Both the position numbers and the translations under genes were made by a program. A DNA stretch of 6,943 nt from Thiohalocapsa sp. (GTDB lineage: Bacteria; Pseudomonadota; Gammaproteobacteria; Chromatiales; Chromatiaceae): positions 1-6,943 of the forward strand of contig NZ_JAIFKJ010000546.1 in the NCBI RefSeq assembly GCF_019695415.1, in the 5' to 3' direction. Below are positions 1 through 6,417 of the stretch, piece by piece. The notes under the pieces are model-generated. The model had not been told where the DNA came from, made no database searches, and was given only the letters and a program-made list of their open reading frames with translations. Numbering within the stretch: position 1 is the first letter of the stretch; each line of letters begins with the position of its first letter.

Positions 1-110
1 GGTGTCGGGGTGTGTGGGGTGCGGGGGGGGGGCGGCGGCGCCGCGCCCTCCGCGCCCCCGCCCGCCCCCGGTGCGGGGGCGCCGCGTGGGCCGGGGCGCC
101 CCTCGGCCGC
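1..110. other. Extreme G/C low-complexity edge with a strong hairpin; doubtful sequence
   Basis: A run of ten G occupies 23-32, followed by GGC/GCC-rich sequence. CGCCCCCG (63-70) pairs perfectly with CGGGGGCG (74-81) around GTG. The translation here (Arg, Gly, Pro and Ala rich) does not match the Lhr family, whereas matching resumes by about base 150. Such sequence is typical of contig ends, where a hairpin stops the read or homopolymer lengths are miscalled. Confidence 0.55.
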
Positions 111-1793
111 TGTCTGCCGGTTTGGCCCGGCCTCGGCGCGGCCGGCAGCCGCCAGGCGCGGGACAGCCGCGAACGCCGGCTGGAGGCCCTGCTGCAGCTT
201 GAGGGTCTCACGGTCAGCTGGGCCCAGCTCGATCGGGTGCTGCTGCCGGCCCGCGTGCCCGGCTACCGCTCCGAAGACCTCGACATGCTCGCGGCCACCG
301 GGCAGATCGTCTGGGTGGGGCGGGGCGCTGCCGGGCCCAAGGATGGGAAGATTGCTGTGTATCGGCGGGAGAATGTTGGTTTGATAGGCGCTAGGGGCGA
401 GGGACGAGGAGCGAGGGGCGAGGGGCTAGGGACGATGCGCAAGGGCGCAGGGGTGAGGGCTGAGGGGCGCGGTGATGGGGATACGGCCTGTCGCGCAGAT
501 CCATCGACCTCAGGGGGAAGCTCCGATGCCGTGGCCTTCGGCTCCAGGGCGCTGGCGGATGACTTGGCGGACCAACTGCGCGGGGCACTCTTGGATCAGC
601 TCCACCGCCGCGGCGCCTGCTTCCTGATGGACCTGCAAGGTGCAGCGGAGCCGGTAATCGAGCGGGTCGGCATCGGCGCCGCCGCCGGCCGGGAGGCGTT
701 CGACAGCGCGCTCTGGGACCTGGTCTGGGACGGGCTCGTCACCAACGACACCTTCGCGCCGCTGCGGGCACTCGCCGCCGGCAAGGGTAAAGCTGCGGGT
801 CGCTCAGGCGGGCAGCGTGGCCGGCGCGTTGCTGGTGCCGGCCTGCGCGGGAGCCTGGGCCGCGGCGGTGGCGCCGGCCAGACCGGCAGCCAGCCTGGCG
901 GCTTCGCCGGCGGTCGCTGGTCGCTTGTGGCGGACCTCGGCGCCGATGACGGGATCACCGACACCGAGCGCATCCTGCTCACGGCCCGCCTGCGGCTGGA
1001 GCGCTACGGGATCGTGAGCCGCGAGGCCGTGGCTGCGGAGAATATCCCCGGCGGCTTCGGCCCCATCTATAAAGTGCTGAAGGAGCTGGAGGAGGGCGGC
1101 CAGGTGCGCCGCGGGCACTTCGTCGAGGGCCTATCCGGTGCCCAGTTCGCGCTGCCTGGCGCGGTCGAGCGCCTGCGCGCTGCCCGCGAGGATGAGCCGC
1201 CTATGGACGGCTACACCGAGGACGACGTGCGCATCCTGCCAGCCGCCGATCCGGCCAATCCTTTTGGTGCCTTGCTGGACTGGCCGCAGACTGCGGTGGT
1301 GGATGCGGCCAGTCGCGGCAGGGATGCCGCTCCCACAGAGGCCAGTCGCGGCAAGGATGCCGCTCCCACGGGCACCGGCGGCACGCGCGCGGTTGATCGT
1401 GGCGGGGACGCCGCTCCCACGGGACGCGGGGCCGGTGTCGCCAAGCAGGCGCCCAAGCGCAGCACCGGCGCCTGGCTCATCCTGGTCGCGGGCAAGCCCG
1501 TGCTTTACCTGGCCGCCAACGGCCGCCAGCTCCTGAGCTTTCCAGGGAGTGTCACGGACACCGGCCGCGAGCTGGACCTCGCGGCCGGCGCGCTGCACAG
1601 GATCCCGTCCGGGCGCAAGCGCCTGCTTATCCAGCACATCGACGGGGAGCCGGCGCTGGAATCCCCGCTGCGCGAGACCCTCATCGCTGCCGGCTTCGAG
1701 CCCGACTACGACGCCCTGGCTCCGGCCCGCTTCCGTCCCACCGGCACCGGCCGGGATCCGAATGCCGTTGCCTGTGCGGGGCCGCGTCGCTAG
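3..1793 (+). CDS. lhr: Lhr-type ATP-dependent DNA helicase, C-terminal part (5' truncated by window edge)
   Basis: This is the C-terminal part of a long Lhr helicase, a superfamily 2 DNA-repair helicase. The ATPase core lies upstream, so no Walker motifs are seen. Residues are numbered from the GTG at 12; the frame is open to base 3, so that GTG is not a real start. Residues 55-120 match the family block with LLPARVPGY, LDMLAATGQIVWVG and DGKIAVYRREN. Residues 185-250 (LDQLHRRGACFLMDL, then LWDLVWDGLVTNDTFAPLR) are a winged-helix segment. Residues 302-390 carry the C-terminal-domain signature REAVAAENIPGGFGPIYKVL then RRGHFVEGLSGAQFALPGA. Residues 486-560 form the final domain. Three linkers are low complexity: 126-152 (heptamer repeats), 258-300 (Gly/Arg rich) and 433-471 (palindromic repeats). 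The E. coli Lhr C-terminal domain has been reported to have uracil-DNA glycosylase activity; whether this one does is unknown. Residues before about 44 come from doubtful edge sequence. The stop is TAG at 1791. Confidence 0.88.
   Translation, partial: CRGVWGAGGGRRRRALRAPARPRCGGAAWAGAPLGRCLPVWPGLGAAGSRQARDSRERRLEALLQLEGLTVSWAQLDRVLLPARVPGYRSEDLDMLAATGQIVWVGRGAAGPKDGKIAVYRRENVGLIGARGEGRGARGEGLGTMRKGAGVRAEGRGDGDTACRADPSTSGGSSDAVAFGSRALADDLADQLRGALLDQLHRRGACFLMDLQGAAEPVIERVGIGAAAGREAFDSALWDLVWDGLVTNDTFAPLRALAAGKGKAAGRSGGQRGRRVAGAGLRGSLGRGGGAGQTGSQPGGFAGGRWSLVADLGADDGITDTERILLTARLRLERYGIVSREAVAAENIPGGFGPIYKVLKELEEGGQVRRGHFVEGLSGAQFALPGAVERLRAAREDEPPMDGYTEDDVRILPAADPANPFGALLDWPQTAVVDAASRGRDAAPTEASRGKDAAPTGTGGTRAVDRGGDAAPTGRGAGVAKQAPKRSTGAWLILVAGKPVLYLAANGRQLLSFPGSVTDTGRELDLAAGALHRIPSGRKRLLIQHIDGEPALESPLRETLIAAGFEPDYDALAPARFRPTGTGRDPNAVACAGPRR
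388..464 (+). repeat. Eleven tandem degenerate heptamers inside lhr, consensus GGGCGAG
   Basis: From 388 to 464 the sequence splits without gaps into eleven 7-base units: GCGCTAG, GGGCGAG, GGACGAG, GAGCGAG, GGGCGAG, GGGCTAG, GGACGAT, GCGCAAG, GGCGCAG, GGGTGAG and GGCTGAG. Because 7 is not a multiple of 3, the DNA period becomes a 7-residue protein period (ARGEGRG, ARGEGLG, TMRKGAG, VRAEGRG). The array sits just after the conserved YRREN block, where family members normally have a short linker. It stays in frame with no stop codon. It resembles the heptamer arrays usually found between genes in GC-rich proteobacteria, but is here inside a gene. Confidence 0.85.
1308..1423 (+). repeat. Three in-frame copies of a REP-like palindromic repeat inside lhr
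   Basis: Copies lie at 1308-1338, 1341-1371 and 1395-1423. Each has a six-pair stem around a four-base loop and then CTCCCAC. In copies 1 and 2 the stem is GCGGCA/TGCCGC (1315-1320 with 1325-1330; 1348-1353 with 1358-1363). In copy 3 it is GTGGCG/CGCCGC (1399-1404 with 1409-1414), where the innermost A:T pair has become G:C and another pair has become a G:T wobble, so the fold is kept. Copies 1 and 2 differ at only a few bases over 31. Translated, they give the recurring peptide SRGRDAAPT, SRGKDAAPT and DRGGDAAPT in a linker between the two halves of the Lhr C-terminal domain. The core GCGGCARGGATGCCGC then CTCCCAC resembles repeats that I recall as common between genes in several gammaproteobacteria. 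Confidence 0.82.
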
Positions 1794-2013
1794 CTCGGCC
1801 GGCTCCCGTCCAGGGTCCGGCTGACCGTTGGCGGTGGGGCCATCCTAGGTCAGGCAAACGGGCGCGGCGTTCCATAGCTCGGCCCTGTTCGTAGTACCGG
1901 TTTCCTCATCCGCTGACCCCGGCAGCCTGCACGCCCGGCTCGCCGCCCGCGCCCGTCAAGGCGGCTCAACATGAAGGCCCTGGCTGCGAGGCCAGACTTG
2001 GACGTGCTGATCC

Positions 2014-2493
2014 TCAATCCCGCCACTGCGTAAACACGTAACCCCGCGCCGCCACGTCTTCGTGGCAGCTGTAGCAGCCGGCGCCGCCGTCGTTGACCAT
2101 GCGCGCGGTTCGGCTGTCGCCTTGCCAGGCCTCGAAACCCCAGCCGCCGGTGTCGGCGTACCGCTCGGCGTTCTTCAGCATGATGCCGAGCAGCACGCGC
2201 TCGCCCTCGGTGGACGCGTTGTCGGCGGTGTTGTACGCCAGCTGATCGAAAACGAAGATGGCGCCGTCGGCGTAGTCGCCGCTGGCCAGCCCAGCGCGGG
2301 CGGCGTCGTTGGCATAGACGTGGTGGATCCCTTGGAACGGCTGCGCCAAAGGGTGGCCCGGGTGAATCACCATGGACTTGACGTGGGTCCAGTTGCGGTA
2401 GTCTTTTGGGTAGTCCGGCGGCTCGGCGGCGTTTGTGCCGAACGCGCCCAGCGCGAGGGCAGCGCCGATGCCGATGAGCAAGTTGCGATGCAT
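2014..2493 (-). CDS. Exported mono-haem cytochrome of the P460 / cytochrome c'-beta family
   Basis: A 159-residue periplasmic c-type cytochrome. Residues 1-23 form a signal peptide with a hydrophobic core LLIGIGAALALGAFG and likely cleavage after NAA. The mature part shows the family blocks YRNWTHVKSMVI (32-43), GIHHVYANDAA (55-65), DGAIFVFDQL (76-85) and ADTGGWGFEAW (113-123). The haem motif CYSCH at 140-144 lies close to the C-terminus, as is usual for this fold, followed by GYVFTQWRD. Family members either oxidise hydroxylamine and NO using a haem cross-linked to a lysine (true P460), or bind NO and CO as cytochrome c'-beta. The only lysines in the mature part are 30, 39 and 107, so a cross-link is uncertain. 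The ATG at 2493 is supported by AGGAGA eight bases upstream. It is divergent from a MarR-like regulator and convergent with lhr. Family assignment is firm; enzymatic role is not. Confidence 0.9.
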   Translation of the reverse strand: MHRNLLIGIGAALALGAFGTNAAEPPDYPKDYRNWTHVKSMVIHPGHPLAQPFQGIHHVYANDAARAGLASGDYADGAIFVFDQLAYNTADNASTEGERVLLGIMLKNAERYADTGGWGFEAWQGDSRTARMVNDGGAGCYSCHEDVAARGYVFTQWRD

Positions 2494-2501
2494 GGCGGTG
2501 G

Positions 2502-2507
2502 TCTCCT
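2502..2507 (-). promoter_or_regulatory. Ribosome binding site of the cytochrome gene
   Basis: AGGAGA on the minus strand, eight bases before the ATG at 2493. It fixes the start codon and is the clearest Shine-Dalgarno site in this part of the window, in contrast to the divergent regulator gene, which has none. Confidence 0.8.
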
Positions 2508-2529
2508 ATTGGCAGCTGTTGTTCATATA

Positions 2530-2544
2530 GTATCGAGTCGATAC
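2530..2544. promoter_or_regulatory. Perfect inverted repeat GTATCGAGTCGATAC, candidate operator
   Basis: A seven-base perfect inverted repeat around one central base, 36 bases upstream of the cytochrome start codon. It is placed to control the cytochrome. It overlaps a possible -10 element on the minus strand (TACTAT, plus coordinates 2527-2532). It would lie just downstream of the start point of another possible promoter, TTGACG (2576-2581), 17-base spacer, TAGGCT (2553-2558). MarR-family dimers bind palindromes of about this size. Binding by the neighbouring regulator is inferred. Confidence 0.5.
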
Positions 2545-2584
2545 GGAATCTGAGCCTAGACGGCCCTGAGCTGCCCGTCAAGAA

Positions 2585-2601
2585 AGTTTCGACAAGAAAC
2601 T
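2585..2601. promoter_or_regulatory. Perfect inverted repeat AGTTTCGACAAGAAACT, candidate autoregulatory operator
   Basis: Six-base perfect arms AGTTTC/GAAACT separated by GACAA, ending 22 bases before the ATG of the MarR-like gene. Size and spacing fit a MarR-type dimer site. It overlaps a possible -35 element of that gene (TCGACA, 2589-2594), which is followed after 17 bases by TAAGCT (2612-2617). Occupancy would therefore block the regulator's own promoter. Its sequence differs from the palindrome at 2530-2544, so the two may bind different proteins. No footprint is available to show which is used. Confidence 0.5.
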
Positions 2602-2623
2602 AACGGCACACTAAGCTGGCGCC

Positions 2624-3184
2624 ATGCCCATCGACGACACCCTGGAACGCCTCTGCAACCTGCTGCGCAGCGAGGCCCGCGTCGCCGGGACGCAGGCGGG
2701 GCTGCAGCCCATCCACTGGCAGACGCTGCGATATCTCGCCGCCTGCAACCGTTACTCCGACACTCCTCTCGCTGTGGCCGAGTTCCTCGGCCAGACCAAG
2801 GGCACTGTGTCGCAGAGCCTGAAGCTGTTGGTGGCGAAGGGACTGGTGTCCAAGCAACCGGATGCCGGGGATCGCCGCGTGGTGCATCTCGCACCCACTG
2901 ACGCGGCCTTGGACCTCTTGGGGCGGGCCGCCTACACGCAGACGTTGCAGCAGGCGGCGGCGGGTTTGGACGATGGCAGCCGCGCCGCATTGGACACGGC
3001 CCTGACCGAGCTGCTCCTTGCGTTGCAGCTTGCTCACGGACGCCGGAGCTTCGGGGTCTGCGGCAGTTGCCGGTTCCACGAGCGCAGCGCTGCCGGCAGC
3101 CGCTGCCAGCTCACCGGTGAGCCGCTGTCAGCCGTCGACGCAAGCCGTATCTGCCGGGAGCACGAAAGCCCCGATGCGGCCTGA
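2624..3184 (+). CDS. MarR-family transcriptional regulator with C-terminal four-cysteine tail
   Basis: A 186-residue winged-helix regulator of the MarR type. Residues 5-40 are the N-terminal dimerisation helix and the start of the DNA-binding domain (HWQTLRYLAA). The recognition helix is TKGTVSQSLKLLVAKGLV (58-75). The wing is QPDAGDRRVVHLAPTDAA (78-95), with the family D-x-R-R pattern. Residues 96-138 are the C-terminal dimerisation helices. A typical MarR protein of about 140-150 residues ends near here. This one adds about 45 residues with cysteines at 146, 149, 161 and 177 (C-x2-C-x11-C-x15-C) and histidines at 152 and 180, which suggests a bound zinc or iron-sulfur cluster. The ATG at 2624 has no Shine-Dalgarno sequence and may lie at the transcript's first base. 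The gene is divergent from the cytochrome, with two palindromes between them. The ligand is unknown; a redox or NO signal is inferred from context. Confidence 0.88.
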   Translation: MPIDDTLERLCNLLRSEARVAGTQAGLQPIHWQTLRYLAACNRYSDTPLAVAEFLGQTKGTVSQSLKLLVAKGLVSKQPDAGDRRVVHLAPTDAALDLLGRAAYTQTLQQAAAGLDDGSRAALDTALTELLLALQLAHGRRSFGVCGSCRFHERSAAGSRCQLTGEPLSAVDASRICREHESPDAA

Positions 3185-3220
3185 CGGCTCAGGCTCATGG
3201 CCGCCGAGCACGCTCCGGTT

Positions 3221-3237
3221 GCCTGCCGCAAGCAGGC
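3221..3237. terminator. Small hairpin in the convergent gap, weak terminator candidate
   Basis: GCCTGC (3221-3226) pairs with GCAGGC (3232-3237) around the loop CGCAA. It lies immediately after the stop codon of the permease on the minus strand and about 40 bases after the regulator stop on the plus strand. No run of T follows on either strand, so it does not meet the usual pattern of an intrinsic terminator. Confidence 0.25.
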
Positions 3238-6200
3238 TCAGGGCGCGGAGGTATCACCGGGCGGTCGCGCGGGCGTACTCGTCCGCTCCTCTGCCAGAAT
3301 CTTCTCCCGCGAGGTCCAGCCCAGGTCGTCGAAGACGGCGAACAGCGCGGGCACCACGAACAGCACCAAGAGCGTCGAGGCGAGCAGGCCGAAGACGATG
3401 CTGGTGGCGAGCGGGATCAGCACCTGCGCCTGGAGGCTGCGCTCAGCGAGCAGTGGCAGCAGCCCAGCGATCGTGGTGACCGATGTCAGCAGCACCGCCC
3501 GGAAGCGCTCACGGCTGGCGCGGCGGGCGGCCTCGGGTACGCTCATGCCCTCGCGCACGCGGATCTTCAGGAACTCCACCAACAGGATGGAATCGTTAAC
3601 GACGATGCCGGACAGGGACACGAAGCCCATGATGCTCGGCATGGACAGCTCCAGGCCCATCAACAGGTGGCCGGCGACCACACCGACCAGCGCCAGCGGG
3701 ATGGCGGCCATCACGGCGAAGGGCTCCAGCCAGGACCGGAACTGGAAGGCCAGCAACAGAAAGACCCCGAGCAGCCCGAGCCCGAAGCCCCGCAGCATGG
3801 AGCCGCCTGTCGCCCGGGCCTCCCGCGCCTGGCCCTCGAAGCCGAAATCGACGTCCGGGAAGCGCTGCGCGAGCTCAGGGATGAAGCGCTCCCGGGTGTC
3901 GGCGACGATCTCCGCCGCGTTGGCGGTCTCCGCGTCCACCTGACCGTAGACGGTGATGGTGCGCCGCCCATCGATGCGCTGGATTCGGGCATATCCGCGG
4001 GACTCGGTGAGGTCTGCAACGGCGCTGACCGGCACCTGGGCACCGGAGGGCAACTGAATCCGAAAATCGAGCAGGTCCCGCAGGCTCAAGCGATCGGCGT
4101 CGGCGAGGCCGACCTCGATCTCGTAAGACTCCCGGCCTACCTGGATCTCCCTGGCCTGGGCGCCCTGGAAGCCATCGCGTACCTGCCGCGCCACCATGGC
4201 GGCCGTCACGCCCAGCGACATGGCGCCGTCCTTCAGCCTGAGCGTCACCTCCGGCTTGCCGGGGCGCAGATCATCAGTCATGTCCTGGACGCCGGCGTAG
4301 CTGGCGAGCCAGCCCTGGAGCGCCACGGCCGCGGCCTTGAGCCGGTCCAGGTCATCGCCGAACAGGCGGATCTCCAGGTCTCGCCCGCCCGGGCCGATGG
4401 TGGGCTCGGTGAAGGTCAGGCTGATGACATCCGCCACAGGGCCCGTCAGCGTACGCCAGCGGTTGATGTAGTCCTGCATGCTGCCGGCGCGGCGCTCCGC
4501 CGTCAGCAGGTCGGCGCTGACGGTGGCGACGTGCGGGCCGGATTCGAAGGCGTCGGCGTTGGTGTTGTAGTGGACGCTGATTTGCTGCACCAGGGGCTCG
4601 GGCGCTCCGCCCGGGCCTGCAGGCTGCTCGGCCGTGAATTCCGCGTCGACTTGTTGCAGCGCCGTGGTGACCCGCTGCACGACGGCCTCGGTGCGCGAGA
4701 GCGGCGTGCCCTGGGGCAGCAGGATGCGGGCCTCCATGACATCCCCTTCGATGTCCGGAAAGGCGCGGAACTTGACCACTCCGGCGGCCATCGACGCGAG
4801 CGTCACGATGAGCAGAGCCACCACGCAGCCCAAAAAGAGGTAGCGCCCGGCCATGGCGCCGTCCACCGCGCCGCCCACCATGCGTTCCCGGACCCAGTCA
4901 ATACCCTGCTCGAAGCGCACGCGCCAGCGCGGCGGCGTATCGCGTTCGTGTCCGGTGAGCGCGTGGCCCAGGTGCCGCGGCAGAATCAGAAATGCCTCCA
5001 CCAGGCTCACCGCCAGCACCAGGATCAGCACGACAGGCAGCACCTTCAGCACCTGGCCGATGTCGCCGGATAGGAACGCGAGCGGACCGAAAACGGCGAC
5101 CGTGGTGAGGAAAGACGCGATGACACCCGGCGCCACCTGTTTGGTGCCGTCCACTGCTGCGGTCATTGCGTTCTCGCCCTGGGCCAGCTTGGTGGCAATG
5201 TTCTCGGCAATGACGATGGCGTCGTCCATCAGCAGGCCGAGTGCGATCAGAAGCCCCACCATGCTGATCATGTTGATGGACAGCCCCAAGACGCCCATGA
5301 AGAAGAGCGCGCCCAGAAAGGCCACCGGCAGCCCCATGGCCACCCAGAAGGCGAAGCGCAGCCGAAAGAACAGCGCCATGGCCAAGGACACCAGCACCAA
5401 GCCTTGCAGGCCGTTGGTGGCCAGCATGGTGAGTCGGTCCTCGACGATGGAGCTCAAATTCTGGGTCAGCTGAAAGCGCACGCCAGGCGGCGCCACGGCA
5501 CGCGCCTCGGCGAGGAAGGCATTGACCTCGGCCATCACGTCCAGGGTGTCCTGCTGCTTGGTCTTGGTGACCTGGAGCACGGCGGCGCGGCGGCCGTCGA
5601 ACTCGATGCGGACTTCCGGGTCCTCGAAGCGGTCCGTCACCCGGGCCAGCTCGCCCAGGCGCACTTCGCCGCCGGCGGCAGCGCCCACCACTACAAGGTC
5701 CTCCAGCGCCTGCACGCTCTGGCGCTCGTCGTCGAAGCGAATCAGGATCTCCCGGTCGCGGTTCTCAATGCTGCCAGCGGGCAGGTCCAGCCCCTGATCG
5801 GCCACAGCCCGCATCAGGTCATCCACGCTCAGCCCATAGGCCAGCAGCGTCGCCCGGTGCACGGCGATGTGGAACTGGCTGTCGGCGAAGCCCTGCACGG
5901 TCACCTGCGAGATCCCGGGCCGCGTCCGCAGCCGGTCCTTCATCTGCTCCGCGTAGGCCTTCAGGTCTCGGTCCGCCATGGGGCCGGTGACGGCGATGGA
6001 CACCACCCGGTCCATTCGCCCGAGCTGGGTGATGACGATGGTCTCGATGTCCTCAGGGAAGCGGTCGATGCCGTCCACCTCGGTCTTCACGTCATCCAGA
6101 AAGCGCGCAAAGTCCGCGCCTTCGGCCATCTCAGCGACCGCGGTGGCCATACCCTCGCGCGCCTCGCAGCGCACCTCGTGCAGGTCCGCGATGCCGGTGA

Positions 6201-6417
6201 TGGCGTCCTCCAGCGGCCGGCAGATGGCGTTCTCGACATCCTCCGCCGCGGCGCCGGGGTAGGGCACCTGCACCTGCACCTCGGACGCCGCGAAGTCGGG
6301 GAAGGTCTCGCGCTTCAACTGCGGCAGGCTCACCAGCCCCAGCGCCAGGAACAGCACCATCAGCATGTTCGCGGCAGTGGGGTGGTGGGCGAAGTAGCGG
6401 ATCATGCGCGGTGGCAT
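3238..6417 (-). CDS. RND-family efflux permease (AcrB-like inner-membrane subunit)
   Basis: A complete 1059-residue proton-driven inner-membrane pump subunit of the RND superfamily. It normally works as a trimer with a periplasmic adaptor and an outer-membrane channel to export drugs or other toxic compounds. Residues 13-31 are the first membrane helix (HHPTAANMLMVLFLALGL), followed by a periplasmic porter domain starting FPDF. Helices 2-6 lie at about 333-478 and helix 7 at 524-546. A second porter domain follows, then helices 8-12 at about 874-1022. Helix 4 has the proton-relay pair Asp398-Asp399 in LLMDDAIVIAENI. In helix 10 the usual lysine is replaced: GIVVNDSILLVEF (937-949), Asn941-Asp942. 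The sequence fits the drug-type group better than metal pumps, but the substrate cannot be read. The ATG at 6417 is the first start after an in-frame stop at 6487; Met5 is the alternative. Neither has a good ribosome binding site. No adaptor gene is adjacent. Confidence 0.94.
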   Translation of the reverse strand: MPPRMIRYFAHHPTAANMLMVLFLALGLVSLPQLKRETFPDFAASEVQVQVPYPGAAAEDVENAICRPLEDAITGIADLHEVRCEAREGMATAVAEMAEGADFARFLDDVKTEVDGIDRFPEDIETIVITQLGRMDRVVSIAVTGPMADRDLKAYAEQMKDRLRTRPGISQVTVQGFADSQFHIAVHRATLLAYGLSVDDLMRAVADQGLDLPAGSIENRDREILIRFDDERQSVQALEDLVVVGAAAGGEVRLGELARVTDRFEDPEVRIEFDGRRAAVLQVTKTKQQDTLDVMAEVNAFLAEARAVAPPGVRFQLTQNLSSIVEDRLTMLATNGLQGLVLVSLAMALFFRLRFAFWVAMGLPVAFLGALFFMGVLGLSINMISMVGLLIALGLLMDDAIVIAENIATKLAQGENAMTAAVDGTKQVAPGVIASFLTTVAVFGPLAFLSGDIGQVLKVLPVVLILVLAVSLVEAFLILPRHLGHALTGHERDTPPRWRVRFEQGIDWVRERMVGGAVDGAMAGRYLFLGCVVALLIVTLASMAAGVVKFRAFPDIEGDVMEARILLPQGTPLSRTEAVVQRVTTALQQVDAEFTAEQPAGPGGAPEPLVQQISVHYNTNADAFESGPHVATVSADLLTAERRAGSMQDYINRWRTLTGPVADVISLTFTEPTIGPGGRDLEIRLFGDDLDRLKAAAVALQGWLASYAGVQDMTDDLRPGKPEVTLRLKDGAMSLGVTAAMVARQVRDGFQGAQAREIQVGRESYEIEVGLADADRLSLRDLLDFRIQLPSGAQVPVSAVADLTESRGYARIQRIDGRRTITVYGQVDAETANAAEIVADTRERFIPELAQRFPDVDFGFEGQAREARATGGSMLRGFGLGLLGVFLLLAFQFRSWLEPFAVMAAIPLALVGVVAGHLLMGLELSMPSIMGFVSLSGIVVNDSILLVEFLKIRVREGMSVPEAARRASRERFRAVLLTSVTTIAGLLPLLAERSLQAQVLIPLATSIVFGLLASTLLVLFVVPALFAVFDDLGWTSREKILAEERTSTPARPPGDTSAP

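Noticed and set aside
1308..1423. A small CRISPR-like array
   Set aside because: The copies are palindromic, unevenly spaced (2 and 23 bases apart), and the gaps are too short to be spacers.
1980..1995. Terminator downstream of the cytochrome (CTGGC/GCCAG stem)
   Set aside because: Only five pairs and no T run on the minus strand; not distinguishable from chance in GC-rich DNA.
1850..2581. Minus-strand open frame of 243 codons overlapping the cytochrome
   Set aside because: The cytochrome in another frame has a signal peptide, haem motif and ribosome binding site; this frame is Arg-rich with no motif.
3667..5073. Long plus-strand open frame of 468 codons opposite the RND permease
   Set aside because: It is the antisense shadow of a clear permease gene in GC-rich DNA; the product has no family motif and is dominated by composition.
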